A DNA stretch of 64,000 nt from the NCBI GenBank assembly GCA_034670405.1, contig JAXDDX010000014.1:2413001-2477000 (forward strand). Reading direction: 5' to 3'. A program made the position numbers and the translations under genes. The notes under the pieces were generated by a model, which saw only the letters and a program-made list of their open reading frames with translations, made no database searches and was not told where the DNA came from. The stretch is from Hoplostethus atlanticus. Its lineage: Eukaryota; Chordata; Actinopteri; Trachichthyiformes; Trachichthyidae. Below, one piece after another: positions 12,437 through 23,175 of the stretch (position 1 is the stretch's first letter; every line of letters begins with the position of its first letter).

Positions 12437-13881
12437 GAACACTGACAAACAAAATCCATGATCATGTATATGTGCAGCAGTAATCTTAAAAAGCAACAAT
12501 TCTGTGATAAATCCATGATGCATGTGTCAAAAAAACTGTGCCATAATGAAAATGACAATCCTAGCAAAGGTATTTTTGTTGTGTGGTACATAGCTACATC
12601 ATCAAAGTTTATCCCATGAAAATAGCATCATGCTGACCTGTTTATACTATTTGCATATCAAAGTGTTCTCTTATGCACAATAATACATTGATGTCTCGCA
12701 TTTCATCTAAATTCCTTTGAACCATTTCCCTCAGGAAGTTGCAAGCAATGATTTGGGGTGAAAATATCAGACCAACAAACACCATTTACGGTAAGATTAC
12801 TCTACAAGTCTGACTAACAGTCAGATCTGAGGATGAGGAACAATATTTCACTTTAATAGAACATTTACATTTTTAACATGTATTATTCAGTGAGTTAAAC
12901 AGCGAACTCCCAGTTGAAATTCAATCCCATGAACACTCAGTGGGATTTGTCATCTTAGGTTTAAAAACAGAGCTATGAGTGTGCTGAACACTTCACGCTG
13001 TTTGCACTTGTCTAATAAAGTGAAAAGTACCACAGATGTGAAACTAACAAATTACTACTGTAACTACCAGTAATAGCCTAGATTGTGTTTTTCCCTTCTT
13101 GAACACACTTCTCGGCTCTGAGTTGTCCATAGTGTGATTATGTTGGTTGTTCTTTTTAAACCAAACAAGTGAATTCACTACAGAAACACTGATGGTTGAC
13201 TGCATGAACTCATATGGAGGTTAGCATGCTAAAAGGTGAAAACAGTCTGGTAAAATTAAATACTGCTTTCAGTACATTCTTTGTGTTTCTGATTAAGGCA
13301 AATACTTTAGATGCAAGGCAGATACAATGATATATCAGAATACACAGAATTTTAGAAAGCAATTGCATACTAAGACAGTTCATATACTCAAGGCACAAGA
13401 CAAGTGTCAATAAAAAAATACTCCAAACACAACACATTAGACATAGCAGTTAGAGCATTATCTGCTCATGGTGAAGTAATTATAACACATGAGTATTGAC
13501 TACACCAACAGCAGTATTACAGTTCTTGGCTGAGAGATAATACCAATTTCAGACACTTTTGGAATGCAAAAATTAAAAATACACAGAGGATTAGCATACA
13601 TATTATGGAAAGGCAACTGTTTGCTGCTTCTATCTTGCATTTCCTTAAAATCGTGTGACAAAACACCTGATAACATGATATAAAACATCTACTAACATGA
13701 TGTCTTTATGACATGACATCTGTAAGTGATGTTTAATAAAGAAAAAGGAGGGAACTGAGGTTTAAATAACTAAATAATGATATACTGTTACAATACTGGG
13801 CCATTCTTAAGGTCTGATTGGGCAGTTTTAACATCAAACAGATAACAGCCATAACGTTGAGCTTGTGTGGCCTGCAGAAGT

Positions 13882-16800
13882 TTACTTGCGCCCAATGGAC
13901 TCGGACAGCTTTTTTAGCCTTTTCTTCAGCTCCAGAGGAAACCTCTCGTAACATTTCTTACACACGGGCTTCATGTCAAACTCAACAAACTTGTTCCTGC
14001 AAAGAAAGAAAGGAACACCATGTGAATATTTGACTTCGTATCTAATGACATGTCTCTTATCCACTGTACCATCACCTTTTTTTCCATTTTTCCCCAAGAC
14101 AGTGCTGTTCAAACCACCATTGCATTATCTCAGATGTAAACTGGTTTAAAATTATTGGAAGTGCCAGGAAGGCTTACGAACTGTCCATAGAGTTGCTGTG
14201 ACATTGCGCTCTCACACTAAACTACGGTCAGCATTAGCCATAGGTTCAGACTCCACCTCAGTCTCTGATGTGAAAGGTTAAAATATTTCCTCACAAGTAT
14301 TTTCATAAACATCAATCTAGACGACCTCATGATGAATCTATACTTCAAGGATTTTTACATGAACGTCATTAATACTTAAAATTGCGAGGTGATGTCTTAA
14401 CTGTAGAATATAAAAACATGTCAAGTTGAGGCGGTACATGAAAAACACCACAGGGAAAAAAAGCAAAGGGAGAGATGGTACCAACCATCACATGGAAAAA
14501 TGAGGTGAAGGAGTGCTGATGTGAAAAGAAAGAACTCTACAGACAGACAGGTTTTTTCTTGCGGTCTTTGGCATCCCGTCGGACCAGGCGGCGTTTCAGC
14601 TCCTCGGGCAAGTGCTCATAGCAGTGCTTGCATACTGGCTTCAGGTCAATTTCGACAAACTTATCTCTGAGTTACCACAGGCGCAATGAAAGAGGCATAT
14701 TGGAAGAAGAGAAATTGGAGAGAGAAAAGGGAGGAGGAAAGGAGCCAAACAAGGATATGAAATACAAAAAGGCAATAGTTAGACTGGACGAGTGAATTAG
14801 GAGTGTTATAGAAAACAGGAAAACTACAATCTGAGGAGGTTTGGATCAAGTGGATGTATGGGACAGGATCAGTTAGTAAAACAAACTGAATATAGCCCAG
14901 TGTAACTTACTTAAGGGTGAGTTTTGTATTGCAGGTGGAGCAAGAGAAACAACTGACACACCAGGCCTTGTTCAGGGCTGACACCACTGAGGGGGAGACA
15001 CGAGACAAAAGGAAGAAAATGATGAATGCTCAACTAACACATGAATATAATCTCCAAGCAACAGTTTTATATAGTTACTCTATAAAAAATACTGTACTAA
15101 ATATGTGATGCTTTGTCATATTGATTCTCACCATCGCCTTCAATCACACGGTTGCAGTTATAGCACACGTCGCCGAAGAGCTTGACAAATGAGAAGCAAA
15201 GAGATTAAGTATTAAGTATGAGAGGCAATCATTATACATGCCATGTCTACTAAAGCAACAAATCCAATCAGATATCACATTTATTTTACTTTAGTATTTT
15301 TTTACCTGGTTATAGTGGGTCTCACAGTAAGCCAGCCCCTTCCTCTCATAATGGCGGTGACCAAGGAAAGGCTTCTCACACTTAGCACACACAAAGTGCT
15401 GCAAACACAAAAGCACACAGCAACCTGTATTAACCAGCTAGCACTATCTAGGCGCTTACCATAGACTACTGAAGGTAAGGGGACGAACACTAAGGATGCA
15501 TTCTTCCCAAACAGATACCAAACCGTCACACTGCATTGATCTCCAGTTAGTTTAGGCTTCATTTTCATGAATACAGTAAACAGCTCCCTGAACAGACCCT
15601 AAAGGAAACGAGGCCTCAAACAGCAATATAGACATGTTACACAATTACAAAGAAACAACAAAAACATTCTGCAAGATAATCAATTTCTGAAGTTCTACTG
15701 TCAATAAAATCATTTTGAATATAAGCATAGAAATCCTAAATACTATCCTGCAACTTTTTGCTAATCAAATTCAATGACTTTTCCAAGGCTATTCCATGAT
15801 ATATAGCAATTCCCATGACCAATATTTGCCAGGAACATTTTTTACAATGAATATCTGATCTGAATGTCCCAGGTCTTATTTCTGGCTACAACTATCACTT
15901 AAAGAGCAGAAAAGAAAAGCCTATAGAAAATTGGTATTTATCCATTAATAAGTCAGGTCAAATAATCGCATTGCTCACAAACCTCCACGTGCCACTGCTT
16001 TCCCATGGCATTGACGACACGTCCCTCGATGGGTCTCCTACAGGCGCCACAGATTGGCACACCCATCTTGTCATGGCAGGGCAAACAGAAGAGCTCTCCC
16101 TTCAGTTCCCTGGCATCAGACGTCAGCTCCTTGCTACAGAGAGAGAAAACACTTAGCTCCAGTTCTACAAGGGAGACATGCTGGCTCCTCACAGGGTTCA
16201 TACACATTTTGACCAATGAATGTCCATGACTTTTTTCGTGACTTCTCAATGACTTTAAACCAGATTTTCATGACCAAACATTCTGTGACGTCTCTGTGTA
16301 GCCTACACATTAAAAAGTGAGGATAAAATGTGGTATTGAAACTAACCATGAGAATTCCAAAGCACATAGTATACCTTGAACAACATGAATGAATTGGTGG
16401 TCAAGTCTCAGCAGAGCCTTCTATATACAGAGAAATAATGATAAAAGATTTATGAAACCAATTTCCATGACTTTTCTAAAACCTTCTGATTTTATTTCCC
16501 CCCTTTCTGCTTTTTTTTTTCCTTCTTCCCCAAAAGTCATGGAATTTGAAAATTGGTCTTTTTTACATGGAGAGAAAAATTTCAAATTCCATGAATTTTC
16601 CAGGTTTTTCATGAGCTTACAAACCCTGGGCTTAACACAGCTTCCACCTTATGAAGTCTCAAGGGGGAGGAACACAGTTCTGTAGTAAAACGTGGAAGAG
16701 TGGAATGGTAGACTGACCCACAATTGTTGCAGTTGAAGTGGTCAGGGTGGTAGGGATCATTCTTGAAGATGAGTGGCTGCTCTTCAATGATGGCGTGGCA

Positions 16801-19447
16801 CTTCTGGCAGATGTACTTGCCCAGGCCACGGGCTTTCTCGCGGTTATGGCATGGGCGGCACAGGTGCCTGACATAAATTGGGGAGAGCAAAATACAAAGG
16901 AGTGATGCATGCAAATACAGAGACTACAGCCTAAAATCACTTTCTCACATATGTAACAGATGCTCTAAATTCAATTCTTTAAAATAATAAAGTCAATGTG
17001 TCGCTAGCATCTGTTGTTTATATAAAACTTATATATAAACTTAGAACAGGCTGGGATACCAACCTGCCAGCATTTTTGACAAATCCCACATCAGCAAGCA
17101 CAGCCTGGCAAATGTCACAACAGAAGCAGTCCGGGTGCCAGCTATTGTTCATAGCCTTAATCACACGACCAATGATGAACTCCCCTGGGGGCAACAAGTG
17201 GGAAATTAGCTTGAGGCAGATGCGAGTGTGACTTCTCCACTATACTTTATTTCTTGGGTCTGAATGTTATATCAATGTCTCTCTGTGCTTTTTATTATTC
17301 TCAAAGTGTGGTGACACTTCTGTGTAGAATGCATTTCTATTGTTAGTAAAATTGATTTCATTAAATGTGTCTGTTCCCCAAGGTAATATCTACAAGAAAG
17401 GGCTTAAGTGCGAGTTCCTGTAACACTCACCACACTGATGACAGCAAGGAGCAAATAGCATCTGGAAGTCATGTTCACAGTATTTCCTGCCTTCAAACTA
17501 CAAAGAAAAGAAATATATTCCACCAATGAAGACAAAAAAAAACCCCACTTCATATATTGCAAGGATAAATATACAAACATACACAGCAGAGTATGGCTTG
17601 ACAGTATCTTGTTGATTCCTAAAATTAATTAAAATAATGTTTTTTAGATCCATACATTTCAGTGAGCTACCTCATAGAAGAGTCCTTCTGGAAACTGCTG
17701 AAAGCACTGGGCACACACGAAGCACTGCTCATGGTAAAGCTCTCCATTACTATTGACAATCTTCTCAGCAGGAGCAAAGCCACTCTTACAGCGCTCACAG
17801 GCCGCACTGGCCAGGGCGTTTGCCATGCTGCTGCATGTGACAAGAAAATACATAGGTTATTTCATGATCAGAGATACAATTTTAGGCTGACAAATAAATT
17901 CAATGTAAGGCTGGACCATGTAACTCCTCGGTTAACAGTACAATGTTTTCCACAGGTTGTCAGTTTACTCTCAAGTATATTCTTCAAAAAAATGAGTATT
18001 CACTGAATATCAGATATCAAGCTAATTTTACTGTTTATGTGTAGCTGCCAGTGGAGAAAAGGTGAGCATTGTGGCCATTACGCAAAACGCAACATGTTTT
18101 GTGGCTGTAATGCATTACGGACTGTTGAGGCTACTGTTAGTCAAGACACTCTTCCACAATGCATTTCTCCTTGCTATCCCCCACATAGTCATCACCTAAT
18201 TTGGTAATAAGGGAGTAGAGGCATCCTAGTTGAGAGCGCAGTCACCCCACCAAACACACAGAGTGGTGAGAAAACCTACTGGGAATAGATGGGCCCATAT
18301 TATATCCTAGTTACCAGTATTTATCAATGCACTGATGGAGACTATGCCCTTGCAAATACAATGTTCTGTCAGTTCCCCAATAAAGTAAATCATGCCAGTC
18401 TTGAGGCTCTGTGCAGGAGCAGTGATTTTTAGTTGCTTTGGTAACTAAGAATACCAGTGACCCAATCAATTTGTTCACTAGAATTAGTTTAACCTATACC
18501 CCATTCATGTACTCCATACTGTCTGTGTGATTTCAAGCCAAGCATAATCCTGGTAGTGGGAAAGTATGGAGCCTACCCAACTGAAGTAAGTGGCACATGG
18601 TAATATCTCAGATGACATGAGAATAGAAACTAGAAATTTGGTGAGTGTCTATTAGAATGAATGTGCCTGCCTTGGTTTATTTCGATCCGAATTCAACCCT
18701 CTCAACGTTAGATGGTTAACGTTAACTAGCCCTGATAACATTCCGCTCCTTTAAAAAAAATGTAGTAATCAGCATGACTTACATACTTAGAACATTGCCT
18801 TTTGGTAAATTCGGCCAACAAGTGACTCACCAAGCAGTACTCAAATCTGAACTTTTAGACTGTTCACGCTGCTAACTACCGCCCTCTACTGTGTGTTTTG
18901 GCGAAGATATTTTGAGAGTAACAGGCTGACCATTTTTAAAAAGGTAAAATTATATTGAAATGAGTGCTGCTTGGTGGCTTGTATTATGCCGGATTGAAGA
19001 GTGAATCCTAAGGATTCGGGAAAAAGTCCAAAGTTACATTCAAAGAGGTGAATACGTGTTTCAATAAGCAAAGCAGCAGTATTTTTTATAGTTTTACAAT
19101 ATGTGGCGCTCCATACAAGAGAACGGGACGTATTGGTGATAGTTAACTAGCATCTTCCCTTCGCGTTACACACACTAGCATGCTAACGGTACCTAGCACA
19201 GCAAGTTAATATTTCACGTTAGTCGTTAGCTTACTTGGTATGACTAACTGTGAAACCAAACAACTGCTTACTAACAGCTTGGAACCAGCAAACGACCCTT
19301 GTATGCTAGCGTGATACATTTAGCTAGGTTACGTTAGCTTAGATGACGTCCTCAAACCTAAATTAGATAACGTGTAGCGTTAGTGTAGGTTGATTACCTA
19401 GCTAGTGAAGAATCTTACCTGCCCGTCATTCCAGCCACCGCCAGCAT
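13882..19447 (-). CDS. lims1: LIMS1 / PINCH-1, five-LIM-domain adaptor
   Basis: Ten coding exons in phase: 19447-19419, 17827-17671, 17497-17431, 17184-17064, 16867-16718, 16133-15983, 15398-15306, 15180-15132, 14986-14911 and 13996-13882, giving 335 residues. PINCH-1 is the adaptor of the ILK-PINCH-parvin complex at integrin adhesions: LIM1 binds the ILK ankyrin repeats and LIM5 binds RSU1. The protein consists of five Cys/His-rich LIM domains. [13 protein letters not shown] and [20 protein letters not shown] match LIMS1 better than LIMS2, although [13 protein letters not shown] resembles LIMS2. Exon 1 gives the N-terminus [10 protein letters not shown] ahead of the MANALAS start used in the common mammalian isoform; a second in-frame ATG (MTGS) is at 19429. 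The basic tail [17 protein letters not shown] is of LIMS1 type. An alternative last exon lies upstream of the main one. Confidence 0.95.
14537..14666 (-). CDS. lims1: Alternative terminal coding exon of lims1
   Basis: Between exon 9 and the usual last exon lies a second, homologous terminal exon. It has an acceptor (TCAG) at 14670-14667 and the same phase 2 as the usual exon. It reads [16 protein letters not shown] (first Lys shared with exon 9) and ends with [14 protein letters not shown] and a stop. It keeps the last zinc knuckle of LIM5 (VCKHC against VCKKC) and replaces the [11 protein letters not shown] tail with a longer, more charged one. Using it gives 340 residues. The conserved ligands, the intact frame and the legal splice site argue that it is functional and not a relic. 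Confidence 0.85.
15771..15905. repeat. Interspersed repeat fragment (CATGACTTTTCC family)
   Basis: It contains CAATGACTTTTCCAAGG and TTTCTGGCTACAACTATCAC. The same CTACAACTATCACYTA block recurs inside the repeat in fbxl3 intron 1 (near 29128-29145), showing a dispersed family. It ends about 80 bp from lims1 exon 6. Confidence 0.6.
16192..16628. mobile_element. hAT-like MITE in lims1 intron 5
   Basis: About 437 bp bounded by imperfect terminal inverted repeats: CAGGGTTCATACAC at the left end, and CAGGGTTTGTAAGC when the right end is read in reverse. The interior is rich in CCATGACTTTTC and its inverse CATGGAATTTGAAAA. It has no coding capacity. The flanking 8-9 bp show only partial similarity, so the target-site duplication is decayed and the insertion is probably old. 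It begins 59 bp from exon 6. Confidence 0.6.
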
Positions 19448-19740
19448 CACCTCTCAGCACCACAATTTTGGAAATGTAACGTTATGTGCAAATTCCTTTC
19501 GTTGAGCTGACAAAGTTTCCAAAAGAAAACGTATCCGCCTTGCGCCGTCCCCTTCCCCTCAGAGCCGTGTCTGGACTTGGGCTTGGCTTGAGTCCACCCA
19601 CTCGGGGAGTGTCTGGATCTGTTATTTTATCAACCAGGCTCTTGTGATTAACTAGCTAGTAGCTAGAGCCCACGTCTCAGGACGGGCCGTGGGCGTGGTC
19701 AACTGGGTAGCGACCGTTTACGTCACCAACACTAAGCAAC
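19448..19740 (-). promoter_or_regulatory. lims1: lims1 5' UTR and core promoter region
   Basis: GC- and CpG-richer sequence directly upstream of the first coding exon. It holds a CRE-like TTACGTCA near 19720, and a TGACGTC lies just inside intron 1 near 19343. AACGTTA-type motifs crowd intron 1 at 19140-19380. No TATA box is evident, as expected for a broadly expressed gene. The start site is inferred. Confidence 0.45.
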
Positions 19741-20169
19741 ATTTCCACTGTCGTAGGGAAAGGTTTTCTTCAAGGCACGAATGAATGAAATATTTGGTTG
19801 AAAGTTGGTTGCTAGGATGGTTATTGGTATTGCTTTGGTTATAATGATTAATTTATTTAAGTAATAACCCAAGACAGGCCTGGAGTGGGTTATTGCTTAT
19901 ATTATAAAACGGTTACTAAATTATTTCCATATAATACCATATAATTTCATAATACAATATATTATATTACAAAATACCATTTTGTGGCAAAGTAGTCCCA
20001 AGTTAATCTTGTTTGAAGTAAGAGAAAAAAGAAAAAAGAAAACAAATCTGCTCTCAGACAAAGCCTGAGAGAAGTGAAATTTCATTGACAGAAACGGGGT
20101 GGTTTGTTGATTTGTTTATTTTTGGCATTTCTAACAAGAACCTTTGTACAAATTATTATGTGTTCGGTG

Positions 20170-20199
20170 TTTTAATAGAGCCTTGAGGCTCTATTAAAA
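20170..20199. repeat. Perfect 13-bp inverted repeat with 4-nt loop
   Basis: TTTTAATAGAGCC, then TTGA, then GGCTCTATTAAAA. A second short inverted repeat (AATAACCCA / TGGGTTATT, 19863-19894) lies 300 bp to the left. These may be remnants of a small palindromic element. Confidence 0.8.
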
Positions 20200-22297
20200 A
20201 CCTTTACATGTTCATTTGTTCAACAGAAATGTTCATATCCGATACGCCATTTGTCTGACTGAAATGTCATCAAGTTTGACTTATTTCTAATGATCTAATG
20301 ATCATTATGAGAATTTCTATCAAGTTTGTTTAAAAGGATGTTTACATTACTAAACTAAATAATTGAGCATCTTGGGACAGATAGGTCAAATTTGGATAAG
20401 CTTTAGGTAGCTCAGAAATGGAACATAAAATGGATTGAAATAGGCAATTTTTGTATGGCTACTTCACCCAAATGCTAGATATTTTTGGGGAAGGTACAAG
20501 AGGTTGATTTGCAATGAATCCTTTTAAAGATTGTGTCTTCTCAGTTCAACACAGCCTTATCTAGCTAAAATACAAAACATCACACCGTACACTTTATACA
20601 TCAAACTGTACTCTGCCACTCTTTGAAGATTACAACAATCATCTATACGGACTGAATACAACTGCAATTAATATTAACCAGTAGATAGCATGGGAATTAT
20701 AAATGTACAATAAAACAATAAAACTAAGTCAAAATAGGGTTAAGTGCAATACCAGGCTGAGAAAATATAATGAAACACAACGGGTCCCTATCAAAGGGCA
20801 ACTACTGTAGAAATATTTCTGTGAAGCTGTGAGATTGTTCGACGATTGTCTGGAAACAAGATACATAGGATGCATGACAGAAGTGAATGGTTATCCTGCT
20901 AAGGAATAATTCGTTTTCTCAACAGAACATTAGGATTTACAAAGAGATCTCTTTCATAGCACAAAACAACGTTGACATTATCCATTACAATATCCATAGG
21001 GATGTCCTTGATTAGTCCACATTAAGACATCCACCTTTATCTCACTCTATTGCAAAAAACCCATTAGTAGAAACGTTTTTCCATTCACATTCAGGCAAAC
21101 ATTCAGTTTCATCAACATTCAGCTGCTAAACTGCCTTGTCTTCAGGGCTGCACAATTAATAATACAAAAAAAAACAAAAAACAATAAACCCTAACAATTG
21201 AGGATATTACTTTCATATTTTAACAAGTGCGCTAGCTCTCTAGCCCTTTATGGGTGCTCAGGTGGAGGGGGAGGTATGCATGATTGGATTTAGTGAAACT
21301 ATATTAACGCCAAAGTGGGACAAAGTTGATTAAGTCACAGTTGCTGCCGAGAATCGACATGCCCCGAAATTATTTTGAGGGGGCGGCTGCAGCTCTATGC
21401 AAATCTATCACCTAGGTGGGGCTTCAGGCTCCTGCGTTTAGCCACACATAAAGCATGAACCAAGCCTTGGTGCTCCGGGTGGCCTAAAGCACACATGCTG
21501 TAATTCCCCTGAGCACTGCAAAAAGGTCTATGCACAAACGAACGACCAATGTACACAGAGAGCCCGGCTCTTACAGAGGTGCTCCTGAGCACCCTTCAGA
21601 GTTGCCACATCCAGGTAAGCACTAGAGTTTCAGTTCAGCTTCAGATGAGGACGGGAACACTCTTCTGCTAACATCTGTGTGTATTAAAGTTCTACCAAAT
21701 GTCCTTGTTCTTGGCTAGCCTATGTTTTCTGTTTAATGGCCTCAAGATATTTGAAAAAACAAAAATGCAATTAGCCCAGTGTTTATCATAATTGTGCAGC
21801 CCTGCACTAGTCTTGTTCTTTCGAAAGTTCTTCTTTGAACAGCACAAAGCTAGCGTAGTCCATACAAGCTACTGTCTGTATGGACTGTTAGCATGGCTAC
21901 TGATTGTGCTGTCAAGTCAGATTGGTTAGTCCCTTCCCAGCAGCAATTCCTCAGGAGAGAAATGTTATGGTACAAACAGATCTGACAATGGTAACATTCA
22001 GGGCATGATATTTTTTGTCAACTGCCCACAGTGGCTAGTAGATTTAGAATTTCACCTGTCATTTTAATCTCTTAGCAGCCAAATTAGTTATTATAGAAGA
22101 GAAAAGATTTCGTAGAGAACTAGCTACCTGCCAAAATGACTTATGGAATTGACAGAATTACTAACCACAGCCAAAATGCTCCATCAGCAGCTCAATTTAC
22201 TAAAACGGTGATCCTTCAATAGGAGGAAAGTGCATCAGTAGGATTCAGTAAACTACAAAGATATATCATATACATGACATGTCCAGAATTAAAATAT

Positions 22298-22317
22298 CCC
22301 CCCCCCCCCCCCCCCCC
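22298..22317. repeat. Poly(C) run of 20
   Basis: Homopolymer C tract in the probable fbxl3 3' UTR or flank, prone to length error in sequencing. Confidence 0.9.
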
Positions 22318-23087
22318 ATTTGTTTTTTAACAACAGCTTTGACAATTACAATGATATATAGAAATATGGGTCAGGCAACACAGAAACGTAGACACCCAAT
22401 TCTCCTTAGAAAATCTGGAACCATTGGTCTAGAGACCATACCAAGTCAAAAGACAGGGAAAGACACTTCCATTTCTCTGAAGGAGATGTAGTGATATTGT
22501 TTAAAGGTCTACATACCAAAAGTTTTGTTCTCTGAAATACAGCTTCCTCTGAACAATTCAGAGGCATCAAATGGTAACACAAAGCTGGGAGGAAAGAGTA
22601 GATGAGTCATGTAGACAAAACAAAATAAATAAAGAAAATTCATATTATGTGTTTGTTGCTTTATCTGCTGCTTAGTTGACCATAGTCATGTGACTGACAT
22701 AACAAGCTCTATAACAAGCTTTCAACTAGGGGCAGTGTCCCTTTCTTGTGGCGTAACCAACCAGCTGGGTACTATGGCCCTTTCCAAAGGGCTCAGAGAA
22801 CAAAGTGCTTAATGTTATGGAGGGGACAAAATAAATGTATTTACATATATACACAGACTTCAAAAATGTAGAGTGGTAGGTAGGGGTGAAATCAGCGTTC
22901 CATGTCTTGTTATGAAATGTTATGATATAAATCACAGGACCAAACCTTATAGTGTTAGTGTTATAGTGTAATTTCTGCACTTATTTAGGGAGACCGGTAT
23001 GAGTGGTGGTTAGGAAAAGACGGGCCTGTCTCAGAGAAGTACGAAGAGGATGTCTTCGTAAGGTTGGGCCTCTGAACCATTGTATTC

Positions 23088-23140
23088 ACACACAGACACA
23101 CACACAGACACACACACACACACACAGACACACAAACACG
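23088..23140. repeat. (CA)n microsatellite with GA interruptions
   Basis: CACACAGA-type repeat just downstream of the fbxl3 stop codon, probably transcribed in its 3' UTR. Confidence 0.85.
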
Positions 23141-23175
23141 TGAAATACCTATATTTTACGCCTTCACTCAAATCT

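Larger units (their letters stand above)
19741..23175. other. lims1-fbxl3 interval: intergenic plus fbxl3 3' UTR
   Basis: No coding exons recognised. The right part must hold the fbxl3 3' UTR. Possible minus-strand poly(A) signals are ATTAAA near 22064 and 21732 and AATAAA near 20115; none is decisive. It also contains a 13-bp-arm hairpin at 20170-20199, an AT-rich patch near 19900-19975 and a C20 run. Confidence 0.5.

Noticed and set aside
14537-14548. PVCL ending of the alternative lims1 tail as a CaaX prenylation box
   Set aside because: The cysteine is second from the end, not fourth, so it does not fit CaaX.
23088-23140. CA-rich tract as a CRISPR-like or structured array
   Set aside because: Ordinary microsatellite without spacers.
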